Source: Micromonospora chalcea (lineage in GTDB: Bacteria > Actinomycetota > Actinomycetes > Mycobacteriales > Micromonosporaceae). From it: a stretch of 49,834 nt of DNA. Below, in pieces: positions 31,636 to 40,144 of this stretch. The DNA lies in contig NZ_MAGP01000128.1 of assembly GCF_002926165.1 (NCBI RefSeq), positions 1-49,834 of the forward strand. Direction: 5' to 3'. Under the pieces are notes generated by a model that had not been told where the DNA came from, did not search any database, and saw only the letters and a program-made list of their open reading frames with translations. Both the position numbers and the translations under genes were made by a program. Each line of letters opens with the position of its first letter. The first letter of the stretch is position 1.

Positions 31636-32072
31636 TGGCCACCGTCAAGCTTTCCTTCTCTCCGGCCCCGGTGCACGTGCGCACCGCACGCCTGGTCGGC
31701 GTCGCGGTGGCCCGGCGGGCCGGCGTACGCGAGGACCTGCTGGACGAGGTGCGCCTGGCCATCGGTGAGGCGTGCACGCGGGCGGTCGCGCTGCACCGGC
31801 AGTACGGCCTGGCGGATCCGGTGTACGTGGAGATGTCCGACACCGGTGGCTACACGGTCCGGGTGGTGGACCGGGCGCCGATCGAGGCGGGCCTCGGCCT
31901 GGCCGCGCTCGGGCCGGACGAGCTGGCCAAGGAGTCGCTGAGCGAGGACGCGCTCACCACCGGGGTGGGCTTCGCGCTGCTCGCCGGTTTCGTGGAGGAC
32001 CTCCAGGTCCGCCCGGTCGACGAGGGCGTCGGCACCGAGGTCCGGATGACCTGGCCGGCCGGACGCGCCTGA
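31635..32072 (+). CDS. Anti-sigma factor (RsbW/ApgA-like, HATPase fold)
   Basis: A 145-residue GHKL-fold protein. The N-box region reads LDEVRLAIGEACTRAV, where RsbW/SpoIIAB kinases have E-x-x-x-N; the Mg-binding Asn is Arg49 here. A late TTGVGFALLAGF resembles the G2 box. It is probably the BldG partner corresponding to Streptomyces ApgA (SCO3548), binding BldG and a sigma factor; kinase activity is doubtful without the Asn. The ATG shares one base with the bldG stop (an overlapping GTG at 31632 is the alternative). A hairpin terminator follows. Confidence 0.88.
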   Translation: MATVKLSFSPAPVHVRTARLVGVAVARRAGVREDLLDEVRLAIGEACTRAVALHRQYGLADPVYVEMSDTGGYTVRVVDRAPIEAGLGLAALGPDELAKESLSEDALTTGVGFALLAGFVEDLQVRPVDEGVGTEVRMTWPAGRA

Positions 32073-32087
32073 CCTTCCCGTTCACGT

Positions 32088-32119
32088 AGGCCGCGTTCCC
32101 CGCACGGGGAGCGCGGCCT
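32088..32119 (+). terminator. Terminator of the bldG operon
   Basis: A 14-base-pair stem (AGGCCGCGTTCCCC with GGGGAGCGCGGCCT, one G-U pair) with loop GCAC, 15 bases after the stop codon, followed by CGTCGTGTTG. Confidence 0.8.
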
Positions 32120-32378
32120 CGTCGTGTTGACCGGGCCATATATCAGATTTCTTCGTATAACACAGTTACGAAGATCATCGAGACACGGTGCCCCCTGCCT
32201 GTGACCCTCGCCACGCCGGAGGGCTACAGTACCCGGGTTGTCAGCAAGTGATCCCGTCCCGTAGCCAGCGGGAACGGTCCGCCGGAGTGGGTTGGCGCGC
32301 GCTTGCGAGTCCGCATCCAGGCGTCGGCCCGTGCGTCTCCACCGGCCGGCGCGAGTTGTTCGGTACAGGAGGACATAG
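32120..32378 (+). promoter_or_regulatory. Promoter/operator region of hppA
   Basis: The rest of a 306-base gap. It holds the most AT-rich patch in this part of the window (32138-32180). TTGACC at 32127-32132 is a possible -35. A perfect 7-base inverted repeat CTTCGTA (32151-32157) / TACGAAG (32167-32173) with a 9-base spacer sits in the patch and may be an operator. The ATG of hppA is preceded by ACAGGAGGACATAG. Nothing else is evident. Confidence 0.5.
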
Positions 32379-34727
32379 ATGTCCGGGACCTTGGCCGCTG
32401 ACGGCGGCGCACTGTCCCTTACCGGAGCCAACGTGACGTACGTCGTCATCGCCGCGGTCATCGCGCTGGTGGCGCTCGTCTTCGCGGCCGCCCTCACCAG
32501 GGCGGTCCTGGCGGCCGGTAAGGGAACCACAAACATGCAGGAGATCTCCGGCGCGGTGCAGGAGGGCGCGTCGGCGTACCTGCTGCGGCAGTTCCGCACG
32601 CTGGCGATCTTCGTCGTGATCGCCGTCGTGCTGCTGTTCCTGCTGCCGGTGCACGACACCGACGGCAACGAAACGCTGGTGAAGCTCGGCCGCTCGGCGT
32701 TCTTCGTGGTGGGTGCGCTGTTCAGCGCGTTCATCGGCGGCGCCGGCATGTGGCTGGCCACCCGCGCCAACCTGCGGGTGGCAGCGGCCGCGCGGGAGCG
32801 CGAAGGCGGACGCGAAGGCGCCATGAAGATCGCCTTCCGCACCGGCGGCGTGGTCGGCTTCCTCACCGTCGGCCTCGGTCTGTTCGGCGCGGCGCTCGTC
32901 GTGCTGATCTACCGGGGTGACGCCCCGACCGTGCTGGAGGGCTTCGGTTTCGGCGCCGCGCTGCTCGCCATGTTCATGCGGGTCGGCGGCGGCATCTTCA
33001 CCAAGGCCGCCGACGTCGGCGCCGACCTGGTCGGCAAGGTCGAGCAGGGCATCCCGGAGGACGACCCGCGCAACGCCGCCACCATCGCCGACAACGTGGG
33101 CGACAACGTCGGCGACTGCGCCGGCATGGCCGCCGACCTGTTCGAGTCGTACGCGGTCACGCTCGTCGCGGCGCTGATCCTGGGCCGGGCCGCGTTCGGT
33201 GAGACCGGCCTGGTCTTCCCGCTGATCATCTCCACCATCGGCGTGCTCGTCGCGATCGTCGGTGTCTTCATCACCCGGCTGCGCGCCAGCGACCGCAACG
33301 GCCTGACCGCCATCAACCGGGCCTTCTACCTCTCCGCGCTCATCGCCGCGGTGCTCGTCGCGATCGCCGCGTTCGCGTACCTGCCGGCCACGTTCGCCGA
33401 GCTGGAGGGCGGGCTGACCGACGTCGACCGCAACCCGCGGCTGGTGGCCATCGGCGCGGTCGTGATCGGTATCGTGCTGGCCGCCGCGATCCAGGCGCTG
33501 ACCGGCTACTTCACCGAGACCAACAGGCGCCCGGTGCAGGACATCGGCAAGAGCTCGCAGACCGGCCCGGCCACCGTCATCCTCGCCGGCATCAGCGTCG
33601 GCCTGGAGTCGGCCGTCTACTCGGCGCTGCTGATCGGCGCCGGCGTGTTCGGCGCGTTCCTGCTCGGCGGCAGCTCGATCACGCTGTCCCTGTTCGCCGT
33701 CGCGCTGGCCGGCACCGGCCTGCTCACCACCGTCGGCGTCATCGTCGCCATGGACACGTTCGGCCCGATCTCCGACAACGCGCAGGGCGTGGCCGAGATG
33801 TCCGGCGACATCGACGAGCACGGCGCGCGGACGCTCACCGAGCTGGACGCCGTCGGCAACACCACCAAGGCGATCACCAAGGGCATCGCGATCGCCACCG
33901 CCGTGCTGGCCGCGACCGCGCTGTTCGGCTCGTACACCGACACGCTGCGCTCCTCGTACGAGGACGCGGGCGTGAACGACGTCGGCAACGAGATCCTCAA
34001 CTCGCTCAACGTCGCCAACCCCCGCAACCTGGTCGGCCTCATCATCGGCGCCGCGGTGGTCTTCCTCTTCTCCGGCCTGGCCATCAACGCGGTGTCCCGC
34101 TCGGCCGGCGCCGTGGTGATGGAGGTACGCCGCCAGTTCCGTGAGCTGCCCGGCATCATGGACCGCACCCAGCGGCCCGAGTACGGCAAGGTCGTGGACA
34201 TCTGCACCCGGGACGCCCAGCGCGAGCTGCTGACCCCCGGCCTGCTGGCCATCCTGGCCCCGATCGCTGTCGGCTTCGGCCTCGGCCCGGGCGCGCTGGC
34301 CGCGTACCTGGCCGGCGCGATCGGCGCGGGCACGCTGATGGCGGTGTTCCTGGCCAACTCCGGTGGCGCCTGGGACAACGCCAAGAAGCTGGTGGAGGAC
34401 GGCGCGTACGGCGGCAAGGGCTCCGACGCGCACGCCGCCACCGTCATCGGCGACACCGTCGGCGACCCGTTCAAGGACACCGCCGGCCCGGCGATCAACC
34501 CGCTGATCAAGGTGATGAACCTGGTCTCGCTGCTGATCGCGCCGGCCGTGGTGGCCTGGAGCGTGGGCAACGACCAGAACAACCCGCTGCGCATCACGAT
34601 CGCCGTGGTCGCCGCGCTGATCATCGCGGGGGCCGTGGTGTTCAGCAAGCGCAAGGGCGTGGCGATGACCGACTCGGACAGCGACGCCGGCAAGCCGGAC
34701 CAGCGCCCGGAGACGGTCAACGCCTGA
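32379..34727 (+). CDS. hppA: K+-independent H+-translocating membrane pyrophosphatase
   Basis: A 782-residue polytopic membrane protein with about 16 helices. Signature substrate-binding sequences are present: DVGADLVGKVEQGIPEDDPR (about 212-231), NVGDNVGDCAGMAADLFE, and the C-terminal NSGGAWDNAKK and GDTVGDPFKDT. Residue K497 in VGNTTKAITKG marks the K+-independent class (K+-dependent enzymes have Ala here). It couples hydrolysis of pyrophosphate to proton pumping across the cytoplasmic membrane. The acidic C-terminal tail ends in PDQRPETVNA. It is a single gene with its own terminator, downstream of bldG as in Streptomyces. Confidence 0.96.
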   Translation: MSGTLAADGGALSLTGANVTYVVIAAVIALVALVFAAALTRAVLAAGKGTTNMQEISGAVQEGASAYLLRQFRTLAIFVVIAVVLLFLLPVHDTDGNETLVKLGRSAFFVVGALFSAFIGGAGMWLATRANLRVAAAAREREGGREGAMKIAFRTGGVVGFLTVGLGLFGAALVVLIYRGDAPTVLEGFGFGAALLAMFMRVGGGIFTKAADVGADLVGKVEQGIPEDDPRNAATIADNVGDNVGDCAGMAADLFESYAVTLVAALILGRAAFGETGLVFPLIISTIGVLVAIVGVFITRLRASDRNGLTAINRAFYLSALIAAVLVAIAAFAYLPATFAELEGGLTDVDRNPRLVAIGAVVIGIVLAAAIQALTGYFTETNRRPVQDIGKSSQTGPATVILAGISVGLESAVYSALLIGAGVFGAFLLGGSSITLSLFAVALAGTGLLTTVGVIVAMDTFGPISDNAQGVAEMSGDIDEHGARTLTELDAVGNTTKAITKGIAIATAVLAATALFGSYTDTLRSSYEDAGVNDVGNEILNSLNVANPRNLVGLIIGAAVVFLFSGLAINAVSRSAGAVVMEVRRQFRELPGIMDRTQRPEYGKVVDICTRDAQRELLTPGLLAILAPIAVGFGLGPGALAAYLAGAIGAGTLMAVFLANSGGAWDNAKKLVEDGAYGGKGSDAHAATVIGDTVGDPFKDTAGPAINPLIKVMNLVSLLIAPAVVAWSVGNDQNNPLRITIAVVAALIIAGAVVFSKRKGVAMTDSDSDAGKPDQRPETVNA

Positions 34728-34739
34728 GGTCCACGCGAC

Positions 34740-34771
34740 GGCTCCCGGCCGGTCCCGGCCGGCCGGGAGCC
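34740..34771 (+). terminator. Terminator of hppA
   Basis: A perfect 13-base-pair stem (GGCTCCCGGCCGG with CCGGCCGGGAGCC) with a 6-base loop, starting 12 bases after the hppA stop codon. Confidence 0.75.
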
Positions 34772-34829
34772 TCGTACCCGGCAAACCTGAGCGGTGGCGG
34801 TTCCGCCCGGAGGTCGTACGCTGCAACGC

Positions 34830-35372
34830 ATGCGTACGCGCCGGGCGGCAACCGCCGGAAAGCTCACGGTGGTCCTGGCCACGCTGGTCCTCGTCGTCGC
34901 CGGGTGCGGCGGCGGCCCGAGCCCCCGGGTCTGGGCCGCGTCGGTGTGCCAGGCGCTCACCCCGTGGCGCGCGGAGATCTCCAAGCTGACCAGCAGCACC
35001 CAGCAGCAGATGACCGCGCAGACCACTCCGGCGCAGGCCAAGGAGAACCTGGTCCGGCTCTTCGCCGGCGCCGAGCAGGCCAGCGAGACGGCCCGGCGCA
35101 AGGTCGAGGAGGCGGGCGTGCCCGAGGCCGAGCGCGGCGCCGAGGTGTCCGCCGGGTTCCTGGGGTCGCTGAGCAAGATGCGCGACGCGTACGGCCGGGC
35201 CCGGTCCGCCATCGACGGGCTCGACACCGCCCAGGCCGGTCCGTTCTACGACGGCGTGCGCGCCGCCGTGGACACGCTCAACAAGGAGTACGACGCGAGC
35301 GCGCTGGACACCAGCAAGCTCAACTCGACCGAGCTGAAAGAGGCCTTCGACGAGGTCCCGGAGTGTCGCTGA
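34830..35372 (+). CDS. Putative lipoprotein
   Basis: A 180-residue protein with a lipoprotein signal: basic start (MRTRRAATAGK), hydrophobic core (LTVVLATLVLVV) and lipobox VVAGC with Cys26. The mature part is helical and charged (AQAKENLVRLFAGAEQASETARRKVEEAGV), with cysteines at C41 and at the penultimate position (EVPECR) that could pair. No family is recognised. The ATG lacks a ribosome binding site; TACGCT (34817-34822) is seven bases upstream, suggesting a leaderless mRNA. It overlaps the next gene by ten bases. Confidence 0.8.
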   Translation: MRTRRAATAGKLTVVLATLVLVVAGCGGGPSPRVWAASVCQALTPWRAEISKLTSSTQQQMTAQTTPAQAKENLVRLFAGAEQASETARRKVEEAGVPEAERGAEVSAGFLGSLSKMRDAYGRARSAIDGLDTAQAGPFYDGVRAAVDTLNKEYDASALDTSKLNSTELKEAFDEVPECR

Positions 35373-35971
35373 CCCCTCCCACCCCGAACCCGGCCCGCCA
35401 GCCCTCGCTGTTCTCCACCGAGGCGGCCGATCCCGTGCTGGCGGATCTCGCCGGCCTGCTCGCCGGGCCGGGTGAGGTGGGGCGGATGGGCGGCACGGCC
35501 CGGATCTCCGTGGTGGTGGACGCCGCCTGGCGGGTGCACGTGCTGGTGGCGGAGCTGGGTGCCCGGGGCGTGCCGGCGAGCTGGGAGCCGACCGAGGACG
35601 GGCGGCACCGGGTGCGTACCGCGTACACGAGCATGCTGGCGCCGCTCGCGCGGGCCTGGCTGCGCGGGGCGGTGAAACGGCCACCGGCTCGCTTCCACCT
35701 GGACGGGCGGCGGCTGCGGCTCTGGGCGGCCGCGGCCGGGACGGCCGAGCCGGCCGGGTTCCGGCTGCGGCTCGGACCGGCCGACGAGCCGTGCTGGCCG
35801 GTGGTGCGCGCCGCGCTGGCGGCGGTCGGCCTGCCGGCCGCGTTCGTGGAGCCGGACGAGGGCGGGCCCGCGTTCCGGATCGGCGGGCGGCGCATGTCGC
35901 GGCTGGCCGAGTTGGTGGGGGAACGGCCGGTCACGGCGCCGGCGGCGGGGTCGCCGGGCGCGCCCGGCTGA
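35363..35971 (+). CDS. Hypothetical protein upstream of topA
   Basis: A 202-residue basic cytosolic protein starting at GTG inside the end of the lipoprotein gene. Sequence such as RVHVLVAELGARGVPASWEPTEDGRHRVRTAYTSML, split here from a longer conserved stretch (RFHLDGRRLRLWAAAAG follows), looks like a compact alpha/beta domain, but no family is recognised. From memory, similar proteins occupy the same place before topA in other actinomycetes. Function unknown; the neighbour suggests nothing specific. Confidence 0.75.
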   Translation: MSLTPPTPNPARQPSLFSTEAADPVLADLAGLLAGPGEVGRMGGTARISVVVDAAWRVHVLVAELGARGVPASWEPTEDGRHRVRTAYTSMLAPLARAWLRGAVKRPPARFHLDGRRLRLWAAAAGTAEPAGFRLRLGPADEPCWPVVRAALAAVGLPAAFVEPDEGGPAFRIGGRRMSRLAELVGERPVTAPAAGSPGAPG

Positions 35972-36240
35972 CCGTCCGGTGTCCGAACCCGGACACCCGG
36001 CGACGGCTCCGCCGGGTGTACGCGATCGTCACAGTGACACGCCTGCCGCCCTACCCACGGTGTACCGTGACGCCGTCCGGCAGGGTGCGGCCGGCGGTCG
36101 CCGGGAGAGCGGCCCGTTTGCCGCCCACGAAACCCGGAACGCGGACGGCGCGTTACGTTGGACATCCGGACCGCCCGTGGTCCGGGTGGCGCAACACGGC
36201 CCGAAGCGGGCATGGCGTAGGAGTGAGGTCGGGGAGAGAC

Positions 36241-39066
36241 GTGCCGAGCAACGCTGGAACCACCCGTCTGGTCATCGTCGAGTCTCCGGCGAAGGCCAAG
36301 ACGATCTCGGGCTACCTCGGCCCGGGGTACGTCGTGGAGGCCAGCTTCGGCCACGTCCGGGACCTGCCCCGCAACGCCGCCGACGTCCCGGCGAAGTACA
36401 AGGGTGAGCCCTGGGCGCGCCTCGGCGTCGACGTCGACAACGGCTTCCACGCGCTCTACGTGGTCTCGCCCGACCGTAAGCAGCAGATCAGCAAGCTGGT
36501 GAAGCTGGCCAAGGAGGTCGACGAGATCTTCCTGGCGACGGATGAGGACCGCGAGGGCGAGGCCATCGCCTGGCACCTGGTGGAGACGCTCAAGCCCAAG
36601 GTGCCGGTCAAGCGGATGGTCTTCCACGAGATCACCAAGCCGGCCATCCAGGCCGCGGTGGCCAACCCCCGGGAGATCGACCGCGACCTGGTCGACGCCC
36701 AGGAGGCGCGGCGCATCCTCGACCGGCTCTACGGGTACGAGGTCTCGCCGGTGCTGTGGAAGAAGGTCATGCCGAAGCTGTCGGCGGGCCGGGTGCAGTC
36801 AGTGGCGACCCGGATCGTGGTCGAGCGGGAGCGCCAGCGGATGGCGTTCCGCACCGCCGAGTACTGGGACATCCTGGCCACGCTCGCGGTGGCGAAGCCG
36901 GGCGAGGGCCCGCGTACGTTCAACGCCACGCTGGTCGCGCTGAACGGTGACCGGATCGCCACCGGCAAGGACTTCGAGCCGACCACGGGTCGTGTTCGCG
37001 CCGGAGCGGGTGTCGTCCACCTCGACGAGGGCGGGGCCCGGGGACTGGCCGCCCGCCTGGCCGACCGGCCGTTCACCGTCACCCGGGTCGAGGAGAAGCC
37101 CTACCGCCGCCGCCCGTACGCGCCGTTCATCACCTCCACGCTCCAGCAGGAGGCGGCCCGCAAGCTGCGGTTCTCGTCGCAGCAGACGATGCGCACCGCG
37201 CAGCGCCTGTACGAGAACGGCTACATCACCTACATGCGTACCGACTCGGTGAACCTGTCCGAGACGGCCATCGCGGCGGCCCGCCGGCAGATCGTCGAGC
37301 TGTACGGCGAGCGCAGCGTGCCGCCGGAGCCGCGCCGCTACACCGGCAAGGTGAAGAACGCGCAGGAGGCGCACGAGGCGATCCGCCCCGCGGGCGACAA
37401 CTTCCGCACCCCCGGCGAGGTGGTCAAGGAGCTGTCCGCCGAGGAGTACAAGCTCTACGAGCTGATCTGGCGGCGCACCATCGCCTCGCAGATGACCGAC
37501 GCGGTCGGCTCCAGCGTGTCGGTGCGCATCCGTGCCGTCTCCTCCGCGCAGGAGGAGGCCGACTTCGGCGCGACCGGCAAGACCATCACCGACCCGGGCT
37601 TCCTGCGCGCGTACGTCGAGTCCAGCGACGACGAGAACGCCGAGGCCGAGGACGCCGAGCGGCGGCTGCCCACGCTCGTCAAGGACCAGCCGCTGACCGC
37701 CGACGAGCTGGCCGCGCAGGGCCACCACACCCAGCCGCCGTCGCGCTACACCGAGGCGTCGCTGGTGAAGGCCCTGGAGGAGCTGGGCATCGGCCGCCCC
37801 TCCACGTACGCGTCGATCATGCAGACGATCCAGGACCGCGGGTACGTGACCAAGCGCGGCCAGGCCATGATCCCCACATTCCTGGCGTTCGCGGTGATCG
37901 GGCTGATGGAGCGGCACTACCCGCGCCTGATCGACTACGACTTCACGGCCAGCATGGAGAACGAGCTGGACGAGATCGCCGGTGGCGACCACGCCGCCGT
38001 CGACTTCCTCACCTCCTTCTACTTCGGCAGCACCAACGGCACCGGCGACCAGGCCATCGCGCACGCCGGTGGCCTGAAGAAGCTGGTCACCGAGAACCTC
38101 AGCGAGATCGACGCGCGCAGCGTCAACTCCATCCCGCTGTTCACCGACGACGAGGGCCGCGAGGTCGTCGTCCGGGTCGGCCGGTACGGGCCGTACCTGC
38201 AGCGGGCGCTCCCCGGCTCGGTTTCGGGCACGGCCTCGGTTTCGGGCACGGCCTCGGGTGAAGGCGAGGGCGAGGAGGGCGGCTCGCAGGGCGACCGGGC
38301 GCCGATCCCGGAGGGCCTCGCGCCGGACGAGCTGACCCCGGAGAAGGTGCACGAGCTGTTCCTCGGCGGCGGCGGTGAGCGCAAGCTCGGCGACGACCCG
38401 TCGACCGGCGAGCCGATCCTGCTCAAGTCCGGCCGGTTCGGCCCGTACGTGGCCAGCGGTGAGCGCAAGTCGTCGCTGCTGCGCTCGCAGTCGCCGGACA
38501 GCCTCACCCTGGAGCAGGCGTTGCAGCTGCTGCGCCTGCCCCGGCTCATCGGCGTGGCCCCGGACGGCACCGAGGTGTTCGCCAACAACGGCCGCTACGG
38601 CCCGTACGTCAAGCGCGGTGACGAGTTCCGCTCGCTGGACTCGGAAGACAAGATGTTCACCGTCACGCTGGACGAGGCGCTGGCGTTGCTGGCCGCCCCG
38701 AAGACGCGCCAGCGCCGGGCCGCCGCGCCACCGCTGCGGGAGATGGGCAACGACCCGCTCACCGAGAAGCCGCTGGTGATCAAGGACGGGCGCTTCGGGC
38801 CGTACGTCACGGACGGCGAGTTCAACGCGTCGCTGCGGCGCGGGCAGACGCCGGAGGAGCTGACGCTGGAGCAGGCGTCGGAGATGCTCGCCGAGAAACG
38901 CGCGAAGGGCCCGGCGCCGAAGAAGAAGGCCGCGAAGAAGGCCGCCCCGGCCAAGAAGGCGACGGCGGCCAAGAAGACAACGGCCGCCAAGAAGACGACC
39001 GCGGCGAAGAAGGCTCCCGCGAAGAAGGCGGCCCCCAAGAAGGCGACCTCAACCCCGAACGAGTGA
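36241..39066 (+). CDS. topA: DNA topoisomerase I
   Basis: A 941-residue type IA topoisomerase. It opens with the TOPRIM domain (LVIVESPAKAKTISGYLG; ATDEDREGEAIAWHL with the metal-binding acidic residues), then the core with catalytic Y331 (YITYMRTDSVNLS). The C-terminal part has repeated TOPRIM_C-like domains (KSGRFGPYVASGE, NNGRYGPYVKRGDE, KDGRFGPYVTDGE) instead of zinc ribbons. It ends in a Lys/Ala tail (about 892-937, PAKKATAAKKTT-type repeats) as in other actinobacterial TopA, which aids DNA binding. A tandem SVSGTA insertion lies near residue 660. It relaxes negative supercoils. GTG is preceded by GGGGAGAG. Confidence 0.96.
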   Translation: MPSNAGTTRLVIVESPAKAKTISGYLGPGYVVEASFGHVRDLPRNAADVPAKYKGEPWARLGVDVDNGFHALYVVSPDRKQQISKLVKLAKEVDEIFLATDEDREGEAIAWHLVETLKPKVPVKRMVFHEITKPAIQAAVANPREIDRDLVDAQEARRILDRLYGYEVSPVLWKKVMPKLSAGRVQSVATRIVVERERQRMAFRTAEYWDILATLAVAKPGEGPRTFNATLVALNGDRIATGKDFEPTTGRVRAGAGVVHLDEGGARGLAARLADRPFTVTRVEEKPYRRRPYAPFITSTLQQEAARKLRFSSQQTMRTAQRLYENGYITYMRTDSVNLSETAIAAARRQIVELYGERSVPPEPRRYTGKVKNAQEAHEAIRPAGDNFRTPGEVVKELSAEEYKLYELIWRRTIASQMTDAVGSSVSVRIRAVSSAQEEADFGATGKTITDPGFLRAYVESSDDENAEAEDAERRLPTLVKDQPLTADELAAQGHHTQPPSRYTEASLVKALEELGIGRPSTYASIMQTIQDRGYVTKRGQAMIPTFLAFAVIGLMERHYPRLIDYDFTASMENELDEIAGGDHAAVDFLTSFYFGSTNGTGDQAIAHAGGLKKLVTENLSEIDARSVNSIPLFTDDEGREVVVRVGRYGPYLQRALPGSVSGTASVSGTASGEGEGEEGGSQGDRAPIPEGLAPDELTPEKVHELFLGGGGERKLGDDPSTGEPILLKSGRFGPYVASGERKSSLLRSQSPDSLTLEQALQLLRLPRLIGVAPDGTEVFANNGRYGPYVKRGDEFRSLDSEDKMFTVTLDEALALLAAPKTRQRRAAAPPLREMGNDPLTEKPLVIKDGRFGPYVTDGEFNASLRRGQTPEELTLEQASEMLAEKRAKGPAPKKKAAKKAAPAKKATAAKKTTAAKKTTAAKKAPAKKAAPKKATSTPNE
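38218..38257 (+). repeat. 18-base tandem duplication within topA
   Basis: CTCGGTTTCGGGCACGGC is repeated in tandem, giving two SVSGTA peptides followed by SGEGEGEEGG. The frame is kept. It looks like a recent slippage duplication in a surface loop between TopA domains. Confidence 0.8.
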
Positions 39067-39112
39067 TCTTGGTACGGAGTCGCCCCTGGAAGGGCGTTTC
39101 CGTACCAAGATC
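39065..39112. terminator. Palindromic element 1 between topA and DUF559 gene
   Basis: GATCTTGGTACGGA pairs with TCCGTACCAAGATC (14 base pairs), with further near-complementary sequence inside (GTCGCCCCT / AGGGCGTT). It sits between the stop codons of the convergent topA and DUF559 genes and is well placed as a bidirectional terminator. It shares most of its sequence with element 2 at 40095. Confidence 0.8.
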
Positions 39113-40039
39113 TCAGCCGGGCCAGCCTGCGGATCGCAGGGCGGCACGCAACTGGGTGATCACACGGGTGGGGTCGTTGCGGACGGCCCAGGCGGGGAAG
39201 CGGAGCACCCGGTCACCGGTGGACCAGACGTCGTTCTGCCGCTGCATGTCCGCCCAGGCGGTCCTCGGGTCGAAGTGCTGCCCGCCGTCGATCTCGACGT
39301 GCACACGCCACCGCTCGAACCAGACGTCGAGGTAGCGCCGCCGCCCGGTGGCGTCTCGCCGCACGACCTGGAGAGACGGTTCGGGTAGCCCGGCCCGCCG
39401 GACTAGATCGAGGAAGTCGAGTTCGGCGAGGGAGTGGGCGCCGCCCGCCGCGTCGGTGGCGGTCGTCAGGATCAGGCGGTGGCGACGCGCCCGGGGAAGC
39501 CGTTCCAGCACCCGGTGCAGGTCGTCGCCCCAGACCAGGCGTTGCTGGAAGCCCGCCGCGATGACGGCCCGTGCCTCCTCGTCGGTCGCTGCCCACTGCG
39601 CCGCGTCGACGAGCGAGCGGGCCGGCATGGTCCGGCGGGGCCGGCCGATCGCGAGCACGTCCTCCGGCGGTAGCACTGTGGTGCGGTGGACCCGTACGCC
39701 AGGTGGTATCGCCCGGGTCTGGTGCCGGGCCGGCAGCAGCAGATGGATGAGTCGGCTCTCGTAGCGCCTGAGCCCCCAGCACTGGGCTGCGGTGAGTCCG
39801 CCCAATGTCGCGGCCGGTCCAGCCGCCAGCACCGCGATCCAGCGCCGCTCATCCGGGCCGATGGGACCGTCGTGCGTGACGTAGACCCGGGGGTGCACCT
39901 GCCGCCAGCGCCCGCTGGCGATGCGGTGCCGGATCGTCTTCTCGGACAGGAACCGCCGAGCCTGCACCGCACCCAGCACTCGCGCCTGACGGAAGAGCAA
40001 CCAGCTCAGTTCCCCCGCGTCGTCCCCCGGCATCTCCAC
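39113..40039 (-). CDS. DUF559 (Vsr-like nuclease fold) protein with AbiEi-like N-terminus
   Basis: A 308-residue protein. The N-terminal part (RQARVLGAVQARRFLSEKTI, GRWRQVHPRVYVTHDG) resembles the winged-helix 'type IV antitoxin AbiEi' region often fused to DUF559. The C-terminal domain (about 205-300: LDFLDLVRRAGLPEP, YLDVWFERWRVHVEIDGGQHF, RQNDVWSTGDRVLRFPAW) is a DUF559/Vsr-type PD-(D/E)xK fold. Function is unknown; such genes are abundant in actinomycetes. The start may be GTG at the indicated end or ATG two codons on; neither has a good ribosome binding site. Two related palindromes flank the gene, as for a gene cassette. Confidence 0.82.
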   Translation of the reverse strand: MEMPGDDAGELSWLLFRQARVLGAVQARRFLSEKTIRHRIASGRWRQVHPRVYVTHDGPIGPDERRWIAVLAAGPAATLGGLTAAQCWGLRRYESRLIHLLLPARHQTRAIPPGVRVHRTTVLPPEDVLAIGRPRRTMPARSLVDAAQWAATDEEARAVIAAGFQQRLVWGDDLHRVLERLPRARRHRLILTTATDAAGGAHSLAELDFLDLVRRAGLPEPSLQVVRRDATGRRRYLDVWFERWRVHVEIDGGQHFDPRTAWADMQRQNDVWSTGDRVLRFPAWAVRNDPTRVITQLRAALRSAGWPG

Positions 40040-40094
40040 ACCGGCAACCCCACCCGAACAGCACCCGTCACGCTGCCCCTGTGGACAACCGCCG

Positions 40095-40144
40095 AGATCT
40101 TGGTACGAAGACGCCCCTCGATGGGCGTCTTCGTACCAAGATCT
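40095..40144. terminator. Palindromic element 2 between DUF559 and oxidase genes
   Basis: A perfect 22-base-pair stem: AGATCTTGGTACGAAGACG then CCC, pairing with GGGCGTCTTCGTACCAAGA then TCT, loop CTCGAT. It begins immediately after the stop of the minus-strand oxidase gene and 56 bases upstream of the DUF559 start. It probably terminates the oxidase transcript and is homologous to element 1. Confidence 0.85.

Noticed and set aside
32241..35684. Very long minus-strand open frame (over 1100 codons) opposite hppA and the following genes
   Set aside because: It is the antisense shadow of well-identified genes; the protein is low-complexity (runs of G, R, A, D, H) with no recognisable domain. 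High-GC DNA keeps such frames open by chance.
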